A stretch of DNA of 64,000 nucleotides from Cavenderia fasciculata (lineage: Eukaryota > Evosea > Eumycetozoa > Acytosteliales > Cavenderiaceae): the NCBI RefSeq assembly GCF_000203815.1, contig NW_004457736.1, forward strand, positions 1-64,000, read 5' to 3'. Both the position numbers and the translations under genes were made by a program. This document shows, piece by piece, positions 23,286-33,833 of this stretch (position 1 is its first letter; each line of letters begins with the position of its first letter). The notes under the pieces are model-generated. The model made no database searches, had not been told where the DNA came from, and saw only the letters and a list, made by a program, of their open reading frames with translations.

Positions 23286-25164
23286 TTAATCATCTTGATA
23301 ATTTAATATTGATGATTCCAAAGGAGGAGGTTGAAACCTTTTAGCAATAAAAACAAAAAGGAGAGAAAATAGCAATGTCAATGCTGCATATAATAAATAT
23401 TCATGCCATTGTACAGAGAATTGCAATACATCCACCACCAAAAGTACAATCAAACTGCCGAGAGAGATCGATATCAAATGTGCGCTCATGATTAAACTTT
23501 TGTGTGACGCTGCCGAGTATTTGTACGAGAAATGTAATAGTGGAATGGAAATGAGTAGCTCTGCCAGTGCCAATACTACAAATTGAGGTACCTGTAGATA
23601 TAACGGTACACTGTTTGGCGGATTATGATCAATATGTATTTGTAATAATGTACACATTATCATTGCAACAATACTCGTAAACAATCCAATTCCAACTTTT
23701 TGTAATGGTCTTGGTTCAATCTTTGTAAATAAAATAAAAATAAATAATTAATAATTAATTAAATCAAAAATAGAGAATACTAAAAAATACATACCCCTTT
23801 TTTATCCATATATTTAAATATTAAACCAGATATTGGAATGAGTGATATCATTAAAAGTGGTTTAAATGCTTGAATTTGGTCTGGTTGAATCATAAACCAA
23901 CCACCGATGTTTCGATTCATTGATAGAGCTTGAAGGACCCATCTTGAAGCTGTCAGTTCAGTCATGGCTCTATAAAATGGCAATGGAATAAAACAAGCAA
24001 GGACACCAATCGATGCTTTGAGTGATTCTACTGACCAATGATCATACTTTGATTTTGCAGTATCTAACCAATGTGTTGAATTATTATTATTATTATTATT
24101 ATTTACATTTTCTTGTTCTTTTTCATTTAGAGGAGGAAGAGAAGGATTATTATTATTATTATTATTATTATTATTTTTGATGTTTAATATATTTTTAAAT
24201 CTTTCAAAAATACTAAAACTTATAATTTTGAAGGCAGAAATGAAAATGCTACCTGAAATTGGTCTCTTTTGGTAATGCTCTTCACCCAAGAGCAATAGAG
24301 CAATTGATGCAAAATTAAAAAGACATGGAACCAAGAATGCTGCTTGGTATCCAATTTTGGCGCCAATGAGTGGTGAAACGATGGAAGAGAGGAGAAAGCC
24401 AAGATTGAGTCCCCACATGTAAAAAGTGTAAAGCCTACCTACCAGTGGACCTTGTGTCTTTGCATCCAATTGGTCTCCAATAAACGCTGTAAACACTGGC
24501 CTGAATGCACCGGTGCCAAATGAAAGTAGAACCAATCCGACCAACAATACAAATGGGTTTCTAGAGTTTGGATTGTCACTAGCAGGAATAGTACTAAGAA
24601 ACAATAATATAGAACCCATACAATTCATAACCATAAAATATAAAGTTGTTTTATATTTTCCAATTACTCCATCTGCTAAATATCCTCCTATTACTACTGG
24701 ACTATAAATGAAAAACAAAGATTTCATCGATGTTAATATATGGATTGATTGAGGGGATTAATGGTTTCGTTTCAATAAACATACAATAAAAAAGTAATAA
24801 AAATAAAGGCATGGAGTATTGATGTAGCATCATTATTATTGTAACCATAAAAGTTGATGAGGAACATGACCATGATTGAACGAACCGAGTTGAATGTATA
24901 TCTTTCAAAAATATCACTACCAATGAGAAATCTGATTGATGGAGGAAATGAAAGTGTTTGTGATTGGGTTTCATCAGATTGATCTATAAATGTAATATAA
25001 CTATCTTCATCCTCCTCTTCTTCTTCTTCTTCTTCTTCTTTTTGTTGTTGTTGTTCAATGTGTGATATTGGAATAGAGTCTTGTTGATCTTTATCTTGTT
25101 TAAAGATTGACTGTGTTTCATCGTCACCATCAGTATTATAGTGTAGTTTACGAGTAACAACCAT
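23286..25164 (-). CDS. POT/PTR transporter, copy 2 (divergent motifs)
   Basis: Three exons: 25164-24785, 24701-23795, 23720-23286, 573 residues. The head contains a 10-residue Glu/Asp run. Signature 1 is intact (GGYLADGVIGKYKT). The proton-coupling ExxER motif reads DIFER and signature 2 reads GTGAFRPVFTAFIGDQ, so both differ from the other copies. A loop after helix 6 carries two poly-Asn tracts. There is no intron at the RW-LQA site, as in copy 1. It may be an active transporter with altered coupling, or it may be relaxing in function. Confidence 0.92.
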
Positions 25165-26641
25165 CGATCCTATGAGTCTATAGATATCAAATTATCTATC
25201 TATCTCTTGATTTAATCATTACTAATTGTAAATGATAATCATTCAGATATGAATGTTTACCATGTCAGTCATATCACTGACTACCACGATTACCACCATC
25301 ACCATCACTAGTCGACCATGATAAATGAAACACATGAAGTGTGTTTGAATGAATGTTATGTGTTCTAACAATCATAACACCACTCTATGAAGTTGTGGTT
25401 ATGATTTTTTTTTTTGTTTTACTAAACAAAGAACCAGAATTCCATACATATTAATGTTAATCATTAAAGTTTTTTTATTTATTAAAACTATAAATTCTAC
25501 AAGATCAGTACTCTAGGTATATCAATAGTATCTCAACATATGTTTGTGTTTGGGGTTTCTATACTCTAAAATTGCTCTCATCAATTAGAATAAAAATATT
25601 ATAATATATTTAAAATGTCTACTATCTGATTAATTAATTTTAATATTATTAGGGTAAAGTTATCTGTTGAATCAAGGCTCTGGGTTCTCGTCCCTAGGTT
25701 GGGGGTGCTGTTGAGCCATCAACCAAGAGGCACCTGTGCACAAACCTCCAAAAAAAAAGAAAATTGTCTCAAAAGGGTCAAGTTCCATTCCTTTTTTGGA
25801 AGTGATGAACGAATTCATCCGTTTCAAGTATCTTGTTTTTGTTTTTCTTTTTCTTTTGGTAGCAGAAGCCGTCCTATGGGGATCTAAAAATCATTGCTCT
25901 TCACGACAAATAATCGATCGCCAAAAGGTTGTTTTCGAGTTTGCATCCTTGTTTTATGTTTTTTTTTTAATTTTTTTACTCTTACTTGGAGCTGGAGAGA
26001 TATGTATCTTTCTCTTCAATGATATATTTCACTATTTTCTACATCATATCCATATTTATTTTCTATTTACTCAGTTTGGAAGAAATATATTTAAATATTA
26101 ATCAGAAAACAAAAAGATTTTTCAAGGTTTAATGTACACTTATTGATTTAAATTTCAAGGATAATCAATCAAAATTAGCACTACTACTAGTAAACTCCAA
26201 TCAACAATAGATAATGTTGATTCAATCAGATTGGTTGAACCAATTCTTCATTAATGGGTCAACAAAAAAAAAATAGAATTGTTCAATTGTGTTTTAGTTA
26301 ATTCATTTTAAAAGCTTGTCATCAACAAAGGTTCAGTTCTCAGCATCACATTGTGCCCCGATTCAAAAGGTTCGAATCAGATATGATTGTATTGGAATGG
26401 GTGGGAGAGCCCATAGAAATCTTTCGGACATCACAACAATACTCACACACGCCAAGCGGTTAAGGCAACGCGTGGATGGAACCAAACGAAGAAAAGTAGA
26501 CTATTTAAGTAAATGCAATTCATATTCCCCCAATTCAATTCAATTCTAATCAATTCATTCTCTTTATACTACTCAATAAACACTATCCTATCCAATCCTA
26601 TTCTACTCTACCAATACATATAATAATTATATCTATCTAAA
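25165..26641. other. Long intergenic region with conserved upstream block
   Basis: Between POT copy 2 (minus) and the first proline-rich gene (plus). The first 500 bases are AT-rich. A less AT-rich stretch at 25670-25760 shows no gene. A frame encoding two hydrophobic segments (25805-26101) exists, but the duplicated copy of its 3' half near 27660 does not preserve it. From about 25960 the sequence matches 27640-28045. Confidence 0.55.
25960..26415 (+). repeat. Duplicated upstream block, copy A
   Basis: Strongly similar to 27640-28045. Two parts are nearly or fully identical: about 40 bases from 26274 to 26313 (begins TAGAATTGTTCAATTGTG) and 41 bases from 26373 to 26413 (ends GGGTGGGAGAGCCCA). 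It lies directly upstream of a proline-rich gene, as does copy B. Confidence 0.85.
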
Positions 26642-27372
26642 ATGTCTTCCCAATCAAACCAACAACAACCACAACCACAACAACAACAACAACAACCCCA
26701 TCCCACCAATATTATTCAACGCAGATGTTCTATCCAGGAAATTGAACTAGGGGCTGAACCTGTCCTTATTCAACCCAATATAGGAAATCAAGGACCATTT
26801 GTTATAAATGATTTCAACTTGTTTAAGAATCATCTTTTTTCCCTACCATCCTCTTTCTACCATTCGACCAAGAATTATTACCAACTAGACTTGGTGCGGG
26901 ACCAGTGAGAAATAGATCCATTGGTCGCCAATCAACTCGTCCATATGGATCGGGCAATCGGTCGCTCCCATTCGATCCAAACCACACCAAAGTTAGAGAT
27001 ATGGTCGAGTACCCAAGACTAAGACCCACTGAACCGGACAAGTCTCCAAATTTGGTATCCATCACACCACCACCACCACCACAAGAGTCGATATTGTTGT
27101 TGCCCTGTACTTTTTTCTTTCCTCAACTCCATCCATCATCACTGGTTCACCCACCTCTTAAAGATTATATGCCAACATCCTGTACACCATCCGACGTGTG
27201 TAATCTGGAACACAAACCACCTGGTCTAATTATATTGCCTCTGCCGTCAACACCTGGCTCTTTTAAGTTACCTGGGACACCTCCCACCCCTTTCCAATCT
27301 CTCAACTTTCTTCCTCAATTGTTTTTGGAATCGAGACAAGAACCAGAGGACAATGCGTTGGTCCCTCAATAA
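26642..27372 (+). pseudogene. Proline-rich lineage-specific gene with apparent frameshift
   Basis: ATG at 26642 in a good context (CTAAAATGTC). The first frame gives ~88 residues with a Gln/Pro tract and then QRRCSIQEIELG. Near 26829-26836 (CTTTTTTCCC) the reading switches. One extra T would carry on into the frame that runs FPTILFLPFDQELLPTRLGAGPV and then Pro-rich text to the stop at 27372. That second part has LILPLPSTPGSFKLPGTPP, similar to RLPLPLHPGSLSDLPDPPP in the gene at 28236. So this is a duplicate of that gene, broken or mis-read at a T run. Function unknown. Confidence 0.55.
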
Positions 27373-28235
27373 TAATAATAGTTTTAAATCATAAATAAAT
27401 AAAATATATTAATTTAATATTTTAACATATTCCTTGTATTTATTTATTTTTTTTATCTATTAAACTTTTTAGTTAAAAAATATCAGTAAAATTACTGATT
27501 CTACAACCAAGATTAAAAAATCCAATAGAATAACTACTTACCTTTCAGGGTTTACATCAATAGAATCATTTTTCAAACAATATTCTTTTTTTTTTCTTTT
27601 TTTATTTAACCATACAAAAATCATCGTTCAACAAATCATCATGGTCTTTCTTTTTTTTTTTAATTTTTTTTACTATCTTCTTCTTCAATGATATTTTCTA
27701 CATCATATCCATATTTATTTATTATATACCTCTTTACTTTGGAGTTAGTTTGGAAGACATATATTTAAATATTAATCAGAAAGATCAATGATTTTTAAGA
27801 GTGGTTATTTTCGATTTCAAGGATTAAATCAAAATCAGCGCTCCACTAGTCAACAATAGATGGTTGAACTTAGGCTAATCTTACATTAATGGGTAAACAA
27901 AAAATAGAATTGTTCAATTGTGTTTTAGTTAATTCATTTTAAAAACCTGTCATCAACAAAGGTTCAATTCTCATCACATTGTGCCATTTTCAAAATGCTC
28001 GAATCAGATATGATTGTATTGGAATGGGTGGGAGAGCCCATCATAATCTTTCAGAGGCTAGGACAACAATACTAATGGATGGAGTAAATCGAATCAATAG
28101 GTTCAAAGGAAACTCAATTGAGCATTCCCTCAATTCACAAATCTAACAATTTATTCTCTTTGTACAAATTCAATTCACTCTACTCTACTTTACATTGTTG
28201 TATTATTCCTTCACCTGTACTCTATTGATTTGATA
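27373..28235. other. Intergenic region with second conserved block
   Basis: 3' flank of the first proline-rich gene, T-rich runs near 27590-27670, then the duplicated block B and the leader of the second proline-rich gene. No other gene is seen. Confidence 0.6.
27640..28045 (+). repeat. Duplicated upstream block, copy B
   Basis: Counterpart of 25960-26415. The matching subregions are 27906-27945 and 28000-28040. Small indels separate the copies, but order and spacing are kept. It ends about 190 bases before the ATG of the second proline-rich gene. Confidence 0.85.
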
Positions 28236-29252
28236 ATGGCATCTCCATTTAATCAACCACTCATTCAACATCAACAAAGAATGTCAATTTCTCATCTGTG
28301 TCATCCATCTAGCCACACCCCAATTACTTTAGATAGTTCACATCCTCATAGATATGTAGAAGCTATTCCAAGGGAGCATTTCGATTTTCTCAAATCTAGA
28401 CCCTGTTCAGTAGTGCTCCCTTCTCCATTCACTACCTCCAACAGTCCATCATGGTTGGGAATGAATATAGATCCAAACTATGAACCCAAAAGCAATCCGA
28501 CCTCAGCCAAGCCAGGCTGTCTACAAGTGTCTCCACAACTAAAGGAATGGTATTTCCAGTCTCTTTGGTTAGCTCCAACAGAATACACCAACTCGTTACC
28601 AATGACTGACCACTCTCCATCTGGTTTTACCAGGTTGCCTCTACCATTGCATCCTGGCTCTCTCTCTGATCTTCCAGATCCACCTCCAAGTAAAATCAGA
28701 CGATATCCTCCTGCTCCTTCTCCATTATTATTGGAACTTGCATCCTCAACTCCTCTCCTTTTCCCTCCTGCTCCATCTCCATTATTATTGGAGCCTGCAT
28801 CTTCGACACCACTCCTTTCCCCACCAAGTAATGCCCGACGTTATTCTCCTGCTCCCTCTCCGTTATTGTTGGAACCCGCGTCTTTAACACCCCTCCTTTC
28901 CCCACCAAGTAGTAATGTCCGACGTTTTCCTCCTGCTCCATCTCCATTATTATTGGAACCTACATCTTCGACACCCCTCCTTTTCCCACCAAGTAATGCC
29001 CGACGTTATTCTCCTGCTCCTTCTCAGTTATTTTTAGAGCCTGGGTTTTCATCACCTATTTTTTTGCCAACTGCTCCTGCACCACTTTTGTTGGAGCCAA
29101 TGTCTTTGGATGTTGATGAAAAGTCAATGGCTACCCGATCTCCATCTCCCACATCTCAACAGGACTGTCAAATGATACAGATTATATTAGAGGAACCACG
29201 CAAAATTGTGTTGAATGATTACAATGTGATTTGTACCACCAATTACTATTAA
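28236..29252 (+). CDS. Proline-rich protein with SPAPSPLLLEP tandem repeats
   Basis: Single exon of 338 residues from the ATG at 28236. No signal peptide or membrane segment is seen. The first ~145 residues are mixed and Pro/Ser/His-rich (LPLHPGSLSDLPDPPPSK). Then follow about five imperfect repeats of ~25 residues built on RRYSPAPSPLLLEP and SSTPLLSPPSN. The C-terminal ~50 residues are acidic to neutral and end NVICTTNYY. I recognise no family. Homology to the gene at 26642 is visible in parts and in the upstream block. The gene is probably lineage-restricted and fast evolving. Confidence 0.65.
   Translation: MASPFNQPLIQHQQRMSISHLCHPSSHTPITLDSSHPHRYVEAIPREHFDFLKSRPCSVVLPSPFTTSNSPSWLGMNIDPNYEPKSNPTSAKPGCLQVSPQLKEWYFQSLWLAPTEYTNSLPMTDHSPSGFTRLPLPLHPGSLSDLPDPPPSKIRRYPPAPSPLLLELASSTPLLFPPAPSPLLLEPASSTPLLSPPSNARRYSPAPSPLLLEPASLTPLLSPPSSNVRRFPPAPSPLLLEPTSSTPLLFPPSNARRYSPAPSQLFLEPGFSSPIFLPTAPAPLLLEPMSLDVDEKSMATRSPSPTSQQDCQMIQIILEEPRKIVLNDYNVICTTNYY
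28698..29100 (+). repeat. Coding tandem repeats of about 75 bases
   Basis: Five imperfect units within the proline-rich gene. Each encodes (N)xRRYxPAPSPLLLEPxSxTPLLxPPS, and the second unit lacks the RRY part. Differences are mostly third-base or conservative changes, indicating recent expansion. Confidence 0.85.
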
Positions 29253-29369
29253 TTATTAATTTCAATAAAGAAAATAATTTAATTAATTATTATTATTTTA
29301 ATAATTTATATTATTATTATTAATTATTATTATTTTATACAAGTTATTTATATTACAATATTATTTACT

Positions 29370-31533
29370 TTACTTTTGGTGATGATGATTTAATAAAGTA
29401 TATCTAGATTGATTATTTTTACTATTACCACCAACATTACCAAGTATAGAAGATGAAGAATCAGTTAGAATAGAACCACCATCATTGCTAGAACGCAAAT
29501 GATCGTCGCCATCTTGAGGTTCCTCTGTTGCTATACTTGTTATTCTTTCTTTCATTTGAACTCCATTATTGCTATTGTCAAATAATTCATCGTCTTGGTC
29601 CAATTCAAATTCATCATGATCTGCTTGATAATTGATGATAGATGCCGATGATGGTTTGAATCGATAGGCAATAAAGACAAACACAAATGAAAAGATTAAT
29701 GTACAACCGGCAAAAAATAGATATTCGTGCCATTGTACGGCTATTTGGAAACCGTCGACCACCAACACCACAAACAGATTACCAAGTGAGATTGCTATTA
29801 ACCATCCACTCATAATTAAACTTTTGTGTGATGCCGGTGCATGAGAATAGGCAAATTCCAATCCTGGCACAGTAACCAGTAATTCTGCAATTGCCATTAT
29901 AAAATATTGTGGTATTTGAAGAAACACTGACACACTCTCTTTAGGACTATTATCAATATGTATCTGCAATCCAACACAAACCAAAAACCCAATTATACTT
30001 GTAAACATTCCAATTGACATTTTCTTTAATGGATGAAATGGTATCTTTGAAAATAAAAAAAAAGATAATTAATTAATAAGAATACATTTGAAAAATAAAT
30101 AAATAATATTAATACATACACCTTTGTTTCTCAAAGGACGATATACTAATACCTCTGAGAGTGGAATGATTGCCAAAAGTATGAGTGGATTTAGTACTTG
30201 AAGTTGGTCTGGTTGAACTGTAAATATACCTATCTTTCTATTCATTGATAATGCTTGAAGTGTCCATCTACAAAATAAATAAATAAATAAATTAATATTT
30301 ATATTTTTTAGAATTATAAATATTATTGTTTAATATTTACCTTGAAGGAAATAATTCACCCATTGCACGATAGAATGGAATTGGAATAAAACAAACTAAA
30401 ACGTTTAGACATGCTTTAACAGATTCTACAGAGTTATTATCAAATGTCGATTTTGATCGATCCAACCAATGACCATTGTAATGGGATTGAGCTTGTGATG
30501 CTTTTCCAACCAATGATTTACATCTCTCCCAAATACCTCTTAAAATGATTCCAAACGATGTGAGAAGGATGCTTCCAGTGATTGGTCGCCTTTTATATTG
30601 TTTTCTTCCCAACAGTAGGAATATGGTTGCCATAAACATAAAGAGACATGGAATGGCAAATGCTATTTCATAACCAAGATAGGCACGACAGATTGGTGAA
30701 AGAATGGTACCACCAAAACTACCAACGTTGATACTCCAGTAAAAGAGTGTGTATAGTTTTTCGACCAAAGGTGCTTGTCGCTTGGCATCCAATTGGTCAC
30801 CACAAAATGTGAGTGCCACTGGTTTGATGCCACCAGTACCAGTAGCCACCAACAACAAACCAATACCAAGTGCCCAAGAAGACCGTGTTTCAGGATTATC
30901 TCCTACAATCCTCGAGGATGAACTCATCCACAATGTAATACAACCAAAACAATAAACTATACAAAAACATAATATAGTCTTGTATTTTCCAATTACTCCA
31001 TCTGCTAAATAGGCTCCCATTAATATTGGACTATAAATTAATAAATAAATTAAATTAATGAATTAGTAAACCTTAACATAAAGTATGTTAATTGTGTGTT
31101 GTATTTATTCGATATTGTATTGTACATACAAAAAATAAGTAACAAAACTAAATGTATGTAAAGCAGAGGTAGCTTGATTATGACTATAATCATAGAAATT
31201 GATCAAGTATAACACCATAATAGATCGTATTGCATAATAGCAATACCTTTCACTAATCTCATTACCTATGAGATACTTTATAGATGGTGGGAATCGATCG
31301 ACTTTACTAGTCATATGATCACCTGTTGTTGTTGATATTTCATCACCATCATCATTGTCAAGTGACAAACTCTTGATATGATAAAATTTGTAAGTGTCTG
31401 CTCCATTGTCTGTTGTTTCTCCTCCTCCTCCTACTCTGATGTCACCATTACTCTTATCTTCATTTATTAAAGTACTATCATCGATTACAAATATAGATTG
31501 TGTTTCTGTATAGTCTTCATTATCACTCTTCAT
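29370..31533 (-). CDS. POT/PTR transporter, copy 3
   Basis: Four exons: 31533-31130, 31030-30341, 30267-30120, 30044-29370, 638 residues. The start is the ATG at 31533 (MKSDNEDYTETQSIF); the two codons before it in frame are not ATG. The head has a Gly run and acidic text. The ExxER motif is intact (NEISERYCYY). Signatures are GAYLADGVIGKYKT and GTGGIKPVALTFCGDQ. An extra intron lies at the SR/W-TLQA site, shared with copy 4 only. The long acidic, Ser-rich C-terminal tail is ~100 residues. Predicted to be a proton-coupled peptide importer. Confidence 0.93.
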
Positions 31534-31916
31534 TCCTGGCACATTATAAATAGATATCTAATTTTCTAAATCGTTTTAAAGATTGATTTTTCTTTTTTTT
31601 TATTTTTTTTTATTTGATCTACTTTGGTGGATGGGTGAGAGGAATCTACCGATATTGAGTGTCACTCACTATCAACCAAACTTGGAAGAAGAATAAATTT
31701 TCTAAACTAAATTAACTAAAATCTGGTGGTCGACCGAGGGAGGGGTAATGTAATACTTATTTGAATCGTCCCTTTGATGCACGGTTGTGTCACAACAACA
31801 ACAACTGTGCCGATTCACTTTATAGATTGAGTATAAAACAATCATCTTTTCCACCAACTATTTTCATTCAACTTTTCATTTTACAATCTTAAGATAACTA
31901 CAACATCATCATCATC
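31534..31916. promoter_or_regulatory. Divergent promoter region
   Basis: Spacer between POT copy 3 (minus) and a small plus-strand gene. A TATA-like GAGTATAAAACAATC at about 31830 sits ~85 bases before the ATG at 31917. A short GTTGTG/CACAAC palindromic stretch is at 31780-31810. No other gene is seen. Confidence 0.5.
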
Positions 31917-32176
31917 ATGACTCTTTATGGTAATTATTTATAAATTTATTAATGATTTCCAAATTGAAAAGATAATTTCCTAACTTTATTAATTTAATTC
32001 CAATTTTACCCTATATATATATAGAAACTACTGTATCTGTTTGCAAGACCCCAAAGGCTCCACAACTTCCAGAAACTCTCAATGGCCAAAGAGACAATGT
32101 TGTCTTTGTATTCCCACTTTTAGTAAAAGTATATGAACCAGAGAATGTTCACAAATTTAATTTCTATATATCTTGA
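31917..32176 (+). CDS. Small two-exon protein of 54 residues
   Basis: Exon 1 is 31917-31929 (13 bases, ATGACTCTTTATG). The intron runs GTAATT to TATATAG, and exon 2 is 32025-32176. The protein starts MTLYETTVSVCKTPKAPQLP and ends FNFYIS. It lacks a signal peptide. The tiny first exon resembles the layout of HssA-like genes. A strong TATA-like element upstream supports expression. I recognise no family. Confidence 0.55.
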
Positions 32177-32380
32177 CAACCAACCAACAAGTCCTTTTAA
32201 AACAAGGTTATTTTAGATCAAAAAGGGAAATAGAAATAGAGTTGTTCAATATTAATAAAAACTTTTAAAAAAATTTGTGTTTTTTGAAGGAATATTCTTG
32301 AAAACTATATATATTTATGTATTTATTATTTTTTTGTCTTTAAATTTATCCAATTTAAATGATTTTGATTTCAAAATGAT

Positions 32381-33358
32381 TTAGAAATAGTTTGGTGATA
32401 AATGGATGTAGTTGGGGATAACGATTGGTTTCTTGTGACCCCACATGACTACTTGACTTCCAACGTTTCTATGAATAGTAGAAGGATCACTGAACGCAAG
32501 ATCACTACATTCACCTGGCAATGAAAAGTAATGTTTATCATAGTCGTTTCTGTAGTCAAAGAATTCAATTGTAGCATAACCTGGTTGTGATCGATCATTA
32601 TTTCTAAGCATTGAACTGACACAAGCACAGTGTTTTGGATCAAATAAAACGGTTTGATTGGTTTCACCAGATGGAGTTGGATTGACGCTTAGAATATCAA
32701 CTTTGAATTGTCCAATCTTACCCTTTGCAATGAAATGAGTTTGATTGACTGGATATCCAGATGGAATTGGGAATGATAAATTGTATTTTGAACATGTACC
32801 ATTTTGAAGAACATACATTTCTCCCTATAAAATATAAAAAAGTAAATTAGTATTTGTATAAATATATTATATTATTTATAAATTGTTTAATAACATACAG
32901 ATTTACCAAAACCCCAAAGTGAACCATTAACTCTCCAATTATCACCAACAATATAATAATTGACTCTCATTCTTTGACCATGGAAATCAACTGATGTATT
33001 TCCATCTATAAATTTTAAAATTTAAAGTTAGTAATGATTTATTCGTTTCTTTTCTTTTTTTTCTTTTCTTTTTAAAATATTTCTAAAATTACATACATTC
33101 AGCAAATGACATTGGTTTAATATTTCCTTGACCATCTGGGAACATACAATTAAAAGAAGTTACACCAAAGTAGGTAGTGTAACCCTTTGCTTTACGGAAA
33201 CATTTGTGATGATGATGATGATGATGATGAGGACGTTTGTGACGACCATAAAGAGATTCAGCATCGGCTGAAAATTCATCAGAGAAACTAGTAAACTCTG
33301 ATGATAAAATAACTGAACTAAAGAATATAACAAATAAAATTGATAATATTAATTTCAT
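32381..33358 (-). CDS. Secreted ependymin-like glycoprotein
   Basis: Three exons: 33358-33097, 33005-32899, 32824-32381, 270 residues. The signal peptide spans residues 1-19. A run of eight His sits at ~44-51. The fold region has paired cysteines, several N-glycosylation sites, and ependymin-type strings: VDFHGQRMRVNYYI, then NGTCSKYNLSFPIPSGYPVNQTHFIAKGKIG split over the middle, then a C-terminal Cys-Val-Ser segment. This order (strand, single Cys, FPxP, hydrophobic strand) is like ependymin-related proteins, which are lysosomal or extracellular lipid-binding proteins. The assignment is by eye and tentative. Confidence 0.7.
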
Positions 33359-33833
33359 TGTTTTTTTTTGTAAATAATAATAATTTTCAAAAAAAGTATA
33401 ACTTTGAACAAATATAATGATATTTGATGGATCGTCGTATTCATGAAGAAATCATCCACGTTTTTGCACAAAATATATATATTTATTTTTATCATAATTA
33501 AATTTAATTTTACTTTACTGTAACCCACACCTACACACAGGGTCATAAAAGTAGATAAATAAAAAAATTTATTCAAGAGGTAAAAAGGGTCATGAAAAGA
33601 AAGGTGGTGCCATCATCATTGATGATAAAAAAATAAATAAATACTTTTTGTACATGTATGTATGTTGTTCAAAATTACATGTTACGAAAATCGATTCACA
33701 CCCCCCCTAAAAACGAATTGAATTGAAATGGATCGGGGGTTCTGATCTGATGATTACATACAATTTAATAATATAATATAATATAATATTATTATTTATT
33801 ATTTATTACACATATTTTCATTTCATTTTCCAA
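33359..33833. other. Intergenic region, no gene seen
   Basis: AT-rich spacer. It contains a poly-C stretch CACCCCCCC near 33700 and ATAT runs near 33770. The short frame at 33355-33576 is an AT-rich chance frame. Confidence 0.6.

Noticed and set aside
23108-23344. Plus-strand hydrophobic frame of 78 codons
   Set aside because: No ATG start, and it overlaps the 3' end of POT copy 2 in antisense.
25736-26101. Hydrophobic plus-strand frame of about 120 codons
   Set aside because: No ATG at its start, T-rich low complexity, and the duplicated copy near 27660 does not keep the frame.
26360-26390. GGTTCGAATC in duplicated block A, similar to a B box
   Set aside because: Block B has GCTCGAATC there, and no tRNA fold or A box is found, so it is probably coincidental.
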